In this document: positions 13,101 to 22,194 of the stretch, one piece after another
How positions within the stretch are numbered: position 1 is the stretch's first letter
How the letters are laid out: the number at the start of each line of letters is the position of its first letter
From: Chromera velia
Lineage: Eukaryota; Sar; Chromeraceae
Direction: 5' to 3'
Assembly: GCA_018398765.1 (NCBI GenBank)
Contig: JAHBMJ010004586.1
Location: 25,001-89,000 of the forward strand
Length of the DNA: 64,000 nt
The notes under the pieces: model-generated
What the model was told of the DNA's origin: nothing
Database searches by the model: none
Seen by the model: only the letters and a program-made list of their open reading frames with translations
Translations under genes and position numbers: made by a program

Positions 13101-13420
13101 CAGCCATGTGAATTGACAAAAGTGCCCCAGTGATAATCACAAAAGAGACTGATGCACTAGAGCAGAAGGACGCAAGCAGACGCAAAGCACAGGAAACAAG
13201 GAAGAAGAGCACGTCAGAAATGAGACAAAAGAAAAGAAGAGACACTTTTCTTGTTTTCGACCCCCGACGTTAACGAACGTCTGTGAGGTCTGCTTCTTCC
13301 GTGTGCCCTTCATCCAACTCCTTCATCATGTAAATTTGATAACGCGACTGTGCAGGTGGGCACATTTACACAACGGTGACTGCCAATCGTCTGACCGGAC
13401 ACGACGGCGTTGCGAATTAA
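1152..13420 (+). CDS. CFAP44: Cilia- and flagella-associated protein 44 (CFAP44/WDR52-like), 23 exons
   Basis: CFAP44 is an axonemal WD40/coiled-coil protein of the tether/tether-head machinery that anchors inner-arm dynein I1/f. Exons: 1152-2447, 2900-3134, 3495-3607, 3837-3950, 4128-4338, 4474-4741, 5114-5447, 5663-5866, 6135-6286, 6454-6748, 7000-7703, 8040-8426, 8775-8884, 9082-9257, 9615-9683, 10012-10278, 10472-10795, 11100-11240, 11470-11721, 12056-12121, 12466-12662, 12917-13098, 13356-13420. They total 6162 bases and 2053 residues, with every phase matching. Residues 1-165 are acidic, Ala/Gly/Glu-rich and probably disordered. WD40 propellers cover about 200-980, with family blocks such as MLSVWDWKQE, FSQEVYTVAWSP, TGLKLQGELGKFG and CHNGPVRC. 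From about 1000 to the end it is mostly coiled coil, closing with LFRRKGGHIYTTVTANRL, the family C-terminus. Oddities are an Asp/Glu run near residues 1676-1703 and a GC-AG intron after exon 8. The end uses a short last exon; reading through it would give an alternative stop at 13131. Confidence 0.93.
5867..6134 (+). other. GC-AG intron 8 of CFAP44
   Basis: The preceding exon ends in CCCATACAG and the intron begins GCAAGT. The next exon follows TTTCAG at 6131-6134. Both exons are in phase 0 and the WD40 reading frame joins without a gap. No GT donor nearby keeps the frame, so a GC donor with otherwise consensus bases is the simplest reading. Confidence 0.75.
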
Positions 13421-13566
13421 CGGCAAAAGAAATGATGGGTCGTTTGACTGATTGATTGGTGATTGGAAAAAACGTGACACAATACAAAATTGTAACAGAT
13501 GGAAAACAGTTTGTATCTAGCTTTGCAAGCATTTTCAAAATCTTGTTATCATATCTGTGTTGAGGT

Positions 13567-13575
13567 AGGCATCCT

Positions 13576-13606
<31 letters not shown>

Positions 13607-13611
13607 GCTAA
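13567..13611 (+). mobile_element. Extremely 5'-truncated LINE 3' end with (TAAC)n tail
   Basis: The word GGCATCCTC is followed by about nine TAAC units. The same word and tail occur in inverted orientation at 13898-13926, where they form the 3' end of the minus-strand LINE. This copy therefore looks like a nearly complete truncation of the same family, inserted on the plus strand just downstream of CFAP44. The 286 bases between the two tails hold no gene. Confidence 0.5.
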
Positions 13612-13897
13612 CGAATCTGAAAAAAAAAAATAATGCGCATGAATTACAAATCTACGTCTATCTAAGTCATCATCATTATGCATCATCATATGCCATCGCC
13701 ATCACACCATCAGCTCATGATTAGGTGTCTAGCATTCGGTAAGTCAACACAAGCAGTGCATGCAGGTTGAATTAATGACTAGATTAACGAACTAATTTTT
13801 AGTAAACAGGCTCAAATAGGCTTAATACAGATATGTTTTTTCAAACTCTTCCACTTTGTGTTATGAAATATTATGAAATGCCGTGGCCCCCGGCCAT

Positions 13898-16700
13898 GGT
13901 TAGTTAGTTAGTTAGTTAGAGGATGCCTAATCCCAGTTGGAGCGCTAAGCTCCCGGGCGGCACATACATGCATGGTTCTTGTTTGTTAAATCACCGGTGG
14001 AGTTGATCAGTTAATCACTTTCTAGAATTGGGAGACAGACATCAAAGAGACAGGCTGGCTGCGAGCGTAGAAGCGATCGAATGATATTACGGATGAAGAG
14101 TTCAGATGTACTTGCACCGGGGAGTGAACAGTTACAATCATTTGAATTAATGGATTCCAGCTCAGCCAGGCAGTGCAGAAATTCTTTTTCATCCAGCCAC
14201 TTGGCACATGAAGAAAGTCTATGCATGAAGTCATCTACACACAGAATACAAGAATCATGTACAAAGAGTTTGTGGTCGATACATTCAACAGACAGAGCAC
14301 TGCTTTCGCCTTATGGGTTAAATGAGAGCAGACGTAAGAAACCGAACAGAGAGCCGTCGGTTACTGTGACAGCAGATCCAGGGAGGGCAAAAAAAGAATA
14401 GAGACCAAAGGCGGATTTGTTGCAAAGAAGAAACACAAACATGCGATGAGAGGAGGGAAAAGCTTGTTAAAGGGGGGTGAGCTTGGCAAGAGGAGGGAAA
14501 TGTGAAGAGGCGATAGCCCCCGCCCGCCGCGTGCAGACCTCTTCCACAACTGCATGTCTAGCTCTGCCCTTAAAGAAGAGAGAGCCGGTGCCTTGAACTC
14601 TCCGTCGCTGCTGCCCGCTGGTGCCAGGGTGTTGCAGCACTCCCACCCCCAACGAACAAACAAAATTCAGACCAGCCCAACGAAGCAGCCGCAAGGAGGC
14701 TCTCGAAAACTCTGGACAACTGTTTCCCTTCCAGGCACGCAGCATTGCAGCGGGAACGGTGTGCATGGTTTGCGAGAGCGAGCACCACTAGTCGGCCACT
14801 CTAGAGCAAAGCAGGGCTTTTGCAGGAAGCAGGCCGAAAATACACAGGGAGGGCAAACGAAGACTGCGAACAGACAGACGGCCAGACCAGTATGCAAAAC
14901 GGAGCTGCAAGGCATCGATTGCAAGAAGATCAGCATCACGAAGAGGGAAGTATTCGAGGCAGTACAGTGCAACAGGGGACCAACACGCTCTAAAAACAGT
15001 CATCTGCGCATCTACACTGAGGGGACCCATGCTGGCAATCAGACCAAACACAGCCCCCAGGGCGCGGGAGGCCGAAGCAATACACGATTCAACTGTCTCA
15101 CTGAGACATCCCCCCTCAAAGAACAGGCACCCCAGGTACTTATATTCCGTTGCCCATTCAACCTCTTTCCCTTCATACTCCACAAAACCGGAGCTTTCCC
15201 CAAATGCAGAGGCAGACAGGCGGAGAATCTTTGTCTTTTTCAAGTTGACTGTAAGTCTCCATTCTTTGCAATACTTCTCGAGAGCAGGGAATTTCTTTTG
15301 AAGGTCTGAGACGGAATGGGCAAGAAAGTAGAGATCGTCAGCATAACCCAAACTGTCCAAGACACAATCATCCAGCAAAACTGGCTCCGGCTCGCTCTGG
15401 CTCGCTCTCTGGCTCCTCTCCACTGCCCGCTTCCATTTCTACGTCTGCCCGCTCTCGCTCGACTGCCTCGCTGGCATGTCTTACCTTGCTCTTGCTTGCA
15501 GAACACACACGGGGGAGATCATTTATGTACAGAAGAAAAAGAATAGGCGAGAGGGCATCCCCTTGCTTCACTCCAGCGCCCTCCCGAAAACGTAGAGAGT
15601 CACCGTCAACCTTGCCCCATACCTCTCTGTATATTTCATAGATCATGCAGATGTCTGCCTCACTCACGCCCTCATTTCTCAGTTTCTGAATTAACTTTGC
15701 TCTCGGCACAGTGTCAAACGCCTTTGAAAAGTCAACAAAACCTGCCAACAGAGCCTTACTTTTCTTTTTGCACGAAGAGACAACAGAGGTAAGAGTACCA
15801 ACCCCCTCCCTCATTCCCACCCCTTTACGGAACCCCAGCTGTCTGAAGTCAAGACGGACCTAGGAACGCACACGGCAGTCTATCAGGAGGCCGAAAAGTT
15901 TTGCAAAAGGGTTCACAACATGGATTGGTCTCCATTCGTTGGGAGAGGGGGAAGCAGGGCCTTTCGGAACTGGGTAAATGCGCAAAACATTCCATGAAGG
16001 AGGCCAGCAAGCATGAATATGCATCAGGTTAAATAAAATAAAAAGTAAAAAGCGGGAGAGGGCAGATTCGGCACAGCAGAGATCTAGCTGTGCGGGAGAG
16101 ATGTCTTCAAGGCCAGCAGCTTTCTTCTTGTTCATTTTCTTCAGGTGGGAAGAGATCTGGTGAAAAGAGAAGGGCAGAGCAGAGGGGTGGAAGGGAGGAG
16201 GGGCAGGGGGATGGACCGAAGAGAGAGGCTCCTCGTTCGAATCTTCAAAAACACCCGCCCAATGGTTCGAGAATGTGCGGGGGGACGGGCGTGACGCACC
16301 ACCAGCCGACGAGGCGACACAGATGGAAGGGGATTTATTTGGAAAGGCTAAAAAATGACGCAATGAGAAGAAGCAACGACAAAAGTGGGTGGAGAGACCG
16401 CTTACGGTATGCACATTCTGCAAACCGTCAGAAGAGCGTGACATGACAGGGAAAGTGGGGGAGGGAAGGATGTCACGCGCACCTGCACCGAGGGGGTATG
16501 CGAGCAGTCTAGGAAGGAGGAGGTGGCGGAGGAAGTTGCAGAGACGGAGATCCAGTGGCACTCTGTTCCGGCTCCTGAGTGAAAAATGCAGGGGAAAGAG
16601 TTTTAGTATCGATCTCCGCACAGCACGGCATACAGCAGGGACAGCAAGGGGTGGAACGAAAAGAAAGTGGAGTGCCTTGTGAACACCGAATTTGAAAAAC
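13898..16700 (-). mobile_element. Decayed non-LTR retrotransposon (LINE), reverse transcriptase and C-terminal part
   Basis: Read on the minus strand, three frame-shifted pieces of one LINE polyprotein follow in order. Bases 16621-15860 hold the lead-in to the reverse transcriptase (KKKAAGLEDISPAQLD, NEWRPIHVVNP). Bases 15820-15368 hold FVDFSKAFDTVPRAKL and GVKQGDALSPILFLLYIN. Bases 15423-14788 hold the catalytic GYADDL, then YCKEWRLTVNLKKTKI and a thumb region. Around 14290-14010 a Cys/His-rich stretch (CILCVDDFMHRLSSC) resembles the zinc-knuckle end of LINE proteins. The 3' end is a GGCATCCTC(TAAC)n tail reaching 13898. The endonuclease part is missing, so the copy is 5'-truncated. At least two stops or frame changes break the reading frame, so it is not functional. 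It is the same family as the element at 56047-60470, but diverged. Confidence 0.85.
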
Positions 16701-16860
16701 GATCTTGCCTTGTCGAGGATTACAATTAATGCTAAATTGAGAATTGTCCATATTCATTCATCCATTCATGTGCGAATTGATTCACTGAATTGCTCATTGA
16801 TTCCTTCGTTCACTCCCTCCCTCCTTGTTCTTTCGTCCCTTCCTTTCTTCACTGATTTAT

Positions 16861-16921
16861 GATCCATCCATCCATTCATTCATTCATTCATTCACTCATT
16901 CATTCATTCATTCATTTATTC

Positions 16922-16954
<33 letters not shown>

Positions 16955-17018
16955 GTCAGTCAGTCAGTCAGTCAGTCAGTCAGTCAGTCAGTCAGTCAGT
17001 CAGTCAGTCAGTCAGTCA
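16861..17018. repeat. Compound tetranucleotide microsatellite (ATTC)n (AATC)n (AGTC)n
   Basis: The tract starts with CCATCCATTCATTC units, passes through about eight AATC units, and ends in about 16 perfect CAGT units at 16954-17018. The stepwise change from ATTC to AATC to AGTC suggests growth by slippage with drifting units. It lies between the LINE and the HNH gene and has no coding role. Confidence 0.95.
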
Positions 17019-17961
17019 ACTGTTATTCACCCATTTAATCACCGACTGAATGAATCACACTCTTCTGCTCATTTATCGATTCGACAGCCTACCCAGCCAC
17101 ATACCCACCATTTTCTTCGAATTTTCACCGTATCGAGTGTCCTTACGTACCACGAGGGTCTCAAAGCGGCAAGCCAATTATGCGGCCGATACTTTGACGT
17201 CCCCACGAGAACAACTTTACTGGACTGTTGCTTTAGAAAAAAGTTGGCTTGTGAACAACGGTGGAAAATGGTGAAAGGACCACAAAGAGTTGGCTGCCTC
17301 TTAGCAATATTGAAGGGTCATGGACGTGTGTGAGTGGCAAGCATGCGTGGAAGCATCTTGGTTGAAATGTTGATGTACTGTAAATTGCACAACACTGCAT
17401 TTGGACAGACAAGTCTGGATTTTTTTTTTCGAACTTGTATACACGAGAGTGCACACAATAGTGCATGCACATGGGCGCGCATCGAGCGAGGGCCGTCGGA
17501 CGCGGTACGGACAAACGCGCGGAGCATATAGGGCCGGGAGTACACAAACTTTGTGTTTTGTCAATTCTGACGATTCGGCTTCCCAAATTTAAAGTCAAAC
17601 GGCCTTTTTTGTTGTTTAAAGAATTAATGCACATGTTGCACTGTTGCACTGCTGCACGCATGCATGTACGCCATCTGACAATTATCTCAATACGGGTATA
17701 TACGTGTACCTCGATATTAATAATGACTGCATGTTGATCCGCGCAAGACCTTGCATGTGTTTCACAGTATTGAATGTGCAGTGGACATCCAGTCAAATGA
17801 TCGATGTGCAGAACTGCAAAAGGCCTTTGTAAACCATTCTCGTGCGTGTACAGCCTGCCCTGCATGTGTTTCAAGTGAATTGACCCTACACTTGGAGTGG
17901 GCCCGCGGTTTGGGAAACCCATCTTTTTCGAAAAGTCAACCAGTCGTGCACCCCATGCAAG
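17019..17961. other. Intergenic, nothing recognised
   Basis: This stretch of 943 bases lies upstream of the HNH gene. It contains a 260-codon minus-strand open frame (17233-18015) with no family resemblance and many Cys/His residues from biased codons, which I regard as chance. The promoter of the HNH gene presumably lies here. Confidence 0.4.
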
Positions 17962-20658
17962 ATGAAGCCACTCGCAGCAACACTCTCTCGTCATGCTCCA
18001 CGCTACCCCCTTCACTCAATATCGTCGCTCGTGCACAGACGTTTAGGTCTCTCCTCAGACGAACAGAGGCGGCACTTCATTGACAAGGAGCTTTGGGGGG
18101 CAGTTGCGGCGTCATTGCAGGGGAACACAAGGAGAAGCATGTTTGCTGCGAGTCGGACTTGTCACCGTCTTTCCACCGTCTTGCAGCTGGGAGCTCCTCC
18201 AAGAACTGTCAGGAATGACACTGTGGAACAGAAGAGTTGCCCTATCCACCCTCTCCCTTCCAACTCCTGTCTGACTCGCAGTTGCGTCGTTTGCTCCCTT
18301 GAAAAGCGAAGCCTTCGTACAGGAAGTGCACAGTCTATTTACTTACGTCTGCGTAGCTGCAGGTTCTTTGGCACAGTTGTTTCGGGCTACCTTGCCCTAC
18401 CAGGCATGTCAACTTTTGATAGTGGAGGGTGTAGTGGAGGGTGTCAAGAGGTAGAGTCCTTGAGCGATGATCCTTCAAGTTTTTCGCCTTCTGTCACTTC
18501 AATTGTACAAGAACTGGGCCTCGCTGGTGGTGAGGGGGAAAGGGAGAGATGGCCCCCTGCTACTCGTTCCCTCCATGATCCGCAAGAGTCTCCTCCGACC
18601 TCTGAGACAAAGAAACCTGACCAGCACAAAACATCTCCCTGTCCGCATGGTAGACGTAAATACCAGTGCAAAGAGTGTGGTGGAAAAGGAATTTGTGAAC
18701 ACGGAAGGAGACGAGTCGAGTGTAAAGAATGTAAGGGGAGTGCCATTTGCGTTCACGGGCGAATTAAGTATTCCTGTCGGGACTGCCGCGGGAGTTCCAT
18801 TTGTGAACACAACCGCCAGCGCAGCAAATGCCGGGAATGTGGGGGGGGGGGGGTTTGTCAACACGGTCGTTCACGGTCACTGTGCAGGGAATGTGGTGGA
18901 GGCAGTTTTTGCGAACACGGTCGTCGGCGCACCCAATGCAGGGATTGCGGAGGTGGCAGCATTTGTGAACACGGTCGACTGAGAAGTCTCTGCGCAGAAT
19001 GCCAGAAGAATAATCCCACTTTTGCCGAAAGGCGCGAAAGGCGAAAATTGAGAAACAAAGAGAACCCAGTCTACCGACTTGCAGATTCAGTCAGACGCTC
19101 TGTCTGCAGATGTCTCCGTGCTGTCCGAGAAGGCAGATCTTCGTCTGCAAGTAAACGCTCCCATGAGTACCTCGGTTGTTCGTTCCTTAATCTCAAAGCC
19201 CACCTTGAGAAGGGCGATTTCCACGGCAACCCCGGAATGTCGTGGGAGAATTACGGGCGTTTGTGGCACGTTGACCACGTGGTGCCCTTGATGTATCGGG
19301 GGGTAGACGGTCAGAGACCGAATATGGAAACCCTCATTCAGCGTCTCCACTTTTCAAATCTTCAGCCAATGTGGTCGAGAGAGAATTGTCAGAAGGGCAA
19401 CAGATTTGTAGGAAAGGTTCCACCATCTATCTCTCTTTCCCAGCAACATTCACACATGAGATCTAAGTGTGACAAGCAACAGAGAGGTCTGCAGTCTCTC
19501 CCATCTCGAAATATTGTAGATAGTGCGGGGGGGTTTAGAGGCTTCAGAACTCTGCACTCGCTGTCCTCTGCTTTGAATTTTTGTGGGCATTTGGGGTTTG
19601 GGGCAGCGCTTCGTTATTGTGGGACAGGCACACGGCCACCATCCAGCGGGTGGTGCAGCAATGCTAGTGCCACATTTGGGAAAGAAATCAGGGGTCTCTC
19701 TATTCTCTCCTCTTCTCTTTCAGTTGAGAGGGACAGGTGGGAGACGGCATCTCGTTGTCAGGATGGTGAAGAGCGGGATGGGAAAGCAGTGTCTCCTGTT
19801 GGAGGCTCCGATGGAGACCAGGGGGTGGGAAAAAAATCAGTTTTTAAGGATTCAAGAGAAAGCCGGGAAAGAACTGTCTTGAGCAAAGACTGTTCGTCTC
19901 GTCCTTTGTTGTGCCCACACGGCAGGCGGCAGTATGACTGCAAAGAGTGCTTAGGAAGAGGAATTTGTGAGCACAAGCGCATTCGGAGGTTTTGCAGAGA
20001 ATGTGGGGGATCGCAAGTCTGTGAACACAATCGCGTCCGTAGTCAGTGTGCAGATTGTCAGAAGGGTAATCCTCTGTTTGTAGCAAGAAGGCAGCGACAG
20101 AACGAAGCTCAAAGACTCCGGTACAGGGAAGACACCCTTTATCGATTGATCAAAAGCCAACGCGCTGTCGTCACAAAGTGTGTTGCTGCTTTTCGAAAGG
20201 GGGGCTTCTCTATGGTGCCACGCAAGCGCACGGAGCAGTACCTCGGTTGTTCGTTCCTTGATCTCAAAGCCCACCTTGAGAAGGACGACTTCCACGGCAA
20301 CCCCGGAATGTCGTGGGAAAACTCTGGGAATCTTTGGCACGTTGATCACAATGTACCCATCAAACACAAAGTTCCACGGGGCGAAATGCCGGACAGAGAG
20401 ACGCTGATTTCTCGTTTGCATTATTCAAATCTCAAACCGATGCCGGCAGGGGAGAATCTCCGGAAGGGAAATCGCTTCGTAGGAAGGCCCCCTAAATTTG
20501 ACCCGGAACCTCGAAAAGTCGAGAATGTCAGGACTTTTTCCTGCAAAATTTCTGGATGTAAACGATCTTTTCCTTCAGCACGAGGATTGCAAATCCATAT
20601 GGGCAAAGCTCATAGCCGAGCGCATGAGTCTGTACGGCGCTGTTCTCAGTCAAAGTGA
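17962..20658 (+). CDS. Intronless Cys/His-repeat protein with two HNH-nuclease-like domains and a C2H2 finger
   Basis: No named family is recognised for the whole protein of 898 residues. Residues about 226-352 hold seven perfect 18-residue repeats of the form C-x-H-x6-C-x2-C-x5 (for example CEHGRRRTQCRDCGGGSI), each able to bind one zinc. Residues about 400-480 form an HNH-like nuclease domain: YLGCSFLNLKAHLE, GMSWENYGRLWHVDHVVP, and then FSNLQPM with a following Asn/Lys. The module is then repeated: three more 18-residue repeats (about 649-702) and a second HNH domain (about 758-840, LWHVDHNVP and YSNLKPM). Residues about 857-887 are a classical C2H2 finger (CKISGC, then HMGKAH). Both HNH copies keep the VDH and NLxPM residues expected for activity. 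The start is uncertain: the first 150 residues are unremarkable and the Met at about 148 (MSTFDSGG) is a plausible later start. It has no intron, unlike its 13- to 23-exon neighbours, and sits among LINE fragments, suggesting transfer, retroposition or a homing-type origin. Confidence 0.75.
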   Translation: MKPLAATLSRHAPRYPLHSISSLVHRRLGLSSDEQRRHFIDKELWGAVAASLQGNTRRSMFAASRTCHRLSTVLQLGAPPRTVRNDTVEQKSCPIHPLPSNSCLTRSCVVCSLEKRSLRTGSAQSIYLRLRSCRFFGTVVSGYLALPGMSTFDSGGCSGGCQEVESLSDDPSSFSPSVTSIVQELGLAGGEGERERWPPATRSLHDPQESPPTSETKKPDQHKTSPCPHGRRKYQCKECGGKGICEHGRRRVECKECKGSAICVHGRIKYSCRDCRGSSICEHNRQRSKCRECGGGGVCQHGRSRSLCRECGGGSFCEHGRRRTQCRDCGGGSICEHGRLRSLCAECQKNNPTFAERRERRKLRNKENPVYRLADSVRRSVCRCLRAVREGRSSSASKRSHEYLGCSFLNLKAHLEKGDFHGNPGMSWENYGRLWHVDHVVPLMYRGVDGQRPNMETLIQRLHFSNLQPMWSRENCQKGNRFVGKVPPSISLSQQHSHMRSKCDKQQRGLQSLPSRNIVDSAGGFRGFRTLHSLSSALNFCGHLGFGAALRYCGTGTRPPSSGWCSNASATFGKEIRGLSILSSSLSVERDRWETASRCQDGEERDGKAVSPVGGSDGDQGVGKKSVFKDSRESRERTVLSKDCSSRPLLCPHGRRQYDCKECLGRGICEHKRIRRFCRECGGSQVCEHNRVRSQCADCQKGNPLFVARRQRQNEAQRLRYREDTLYRLIKSQRAVVTKCVAAFRKGGFSMVPRKRTEQYLGCSFLDLKAHLEKDDFHGNPGMSWENSGNLWHVDHNVPIKHKVPRGEMPDRETLISRLHYSNLKPMPAGENLRKGNRFVGRPPKFDPEPRKVENVRTFSCKISGCKRSFPSARGLQIHMGKAHSRAHESVRRCSQSK

Positions 20659-20859
20659 ATGCTTATTATACATTTAATTTCTGATTGAGATCCCTTGCAA
20701 CATCAAACCATGCATATAATTTAAAGATAGAGTCAAAACTTTTTTAATATGTAATTTTATGATATAAATTAGACTACTCTACTATATGCCATTCATTCAT
20801 TCATTCGTTCGATCATTCATTCATTCATTCATATACGGCTTTCATTCGTGATTCCAAAC

Positions 20860-21600
20860 CATTTTAAAATTTATAGTAACGTAATATAGTTTTGAATATT
20901 CGTTTGAAAACGTAAATAAACCGGCTTTCTTCTTCCTTTTCCAAAGGAAGAGAGGATCCTTGAGGAGTTTTTCTTGAACGCTCTGTGCTTCTTTCTTCTT
21001 CCAAGCAGCCTGTTTGCATTTAAAGAGGCTACGGCGGACCCGGAGTAGTCTCTGAAGGCGATCGAATTCCAACCCTCTCTCACCCACATCTCTCACCAAC
21101 TTCCAAATGCGGTCCACCCTCCTCACTTCCTTTTACATGGACTTGCATTTTTTATCAAACCAAGCCTCTTTCGTTCTACGCTTAACCCCCGACCCAAACC
21201 CTGCTCCATCCTTTTTCGGTTTCATAGGCCCAAGGAGCAGTTAAGACCACTCCTAAATAAATCTGAGGAGGCAAACGCGACTGTTCTCGGCCCCCTTTTG
21301 TGGGGAAAAGAGGGGATCAGGCTAGTCGGAGGGGTCAGAAGAGAAAGGGCGGGGGGATTTGGGAGAGGGAGGAGGGACAGGCGGCTCTACAAAAGGCTCA
21401 ATCTGGTTGGGATATTCCCATAGACCCGGCCAGCATTGTTTTGTGAAACTTTTGACTACAGCTGCCAACAGTGCAAGCTCTTTATCTGATACGGGGGTGG
21501 ATCGGTTGGAACAGAAGAGGGAAGGGCATTCAGAGAGGTTCTGGTGGGGCGGAAGGGCGTCTTCTTGCTCTGGTTCGATTGGTGGGGGTATCTGTTAAGG
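20860..21600 (-). mobile_element. LINE fragment (linker between endonuclease and reverse transcriptase)
   Basis: Translated on the minus strand this gives pieces that match, in order, the same region of the LINE at 56047-60470. The piece SDKELALLAAVVKSF (then PGLWEYP and a Pro-rich run) corresponds to TDDEMIPLARAVLPF (then PGLFDRG and a Pro-rich run). TKEAWFDKKCK corresponds to TRQAWWDPQCR. A basic helix ending KDPLFLWKRKKK corresponds to VDPSKVWQWNRKIK. Neither the nuclease nor the reverse transcriptase core is present. The fragment is split over at least two frames and is inactive. It begins about 200 bases after the HNH gene. Confidence 0.7.
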
Positions 21601-22194
21601 CCTTTAGCCGCACCTATGAAAAAAAAAAGTCGAATTGCCAATAAATCGGGTAATATTTGCCTTTTGGGACCTGCGCTTTCCGGCAACTGTACAGCGCGTA
21701 CATGGTGAACATGCACCTTTTGTCTAACCTTAATGTATCGGTACATATACAAAAACACACATGGAGGGGAATTATACGTAGATTCGATTATTTGTATAGT
21801 TTTCAAGGAAGGCGATAAAGTACACCGTCTATTAGTAAGTGAAGCTGCTCTGAATTGCTCCGTTGTTTGACTATGCTACCAAGTTTAGTGGCAAGTTAAG
21901 ACATGCCGCCTTACAGAGTTAAGAGTAAGCCGCACCACGACTGAGTGCGCTTGACAAAGAGGAAAAACGGTTAATTGAATCTGCAGGAACCTCTTTTTAC
22001 CCATCTTCTTTCTCTTTACTTGGCCCCTCTTGTCGTTCTTCAGCACCTAGTTTCTCGACTTCCTTCTACTTCCGCTTGAGGATTTGGGATGCAAAATACT
22101 GTCTATATATAGTGTGTGTCGCTATAGATGCTATAGTATTCGCTTTAAAATGTTGTGCAAAGGCTCACCACATATAGGTCCAGCGCTTGGTGAG
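21601..22194. other. Intergenic, nothing recognised
   Basis: This stretch has mixed composition and only short ORFs without family resemblance. No RNA gene or repeat was recognised. Confidence 0.4.

Noticed and set aside
16861-17018. CRISPR-like regular repeats
   Set aside because: The units are 4 bases with no spacers, so it is a microsatellite in a eukaryotic genome.
17233-18015. 260-codon minus-strand open frame upstream of the HNH gene
   Set aside because: It has no family motif, overlaps the start of the HNH gene on the other strand, and its Cys/His content follows from biased words. It is probably chance.
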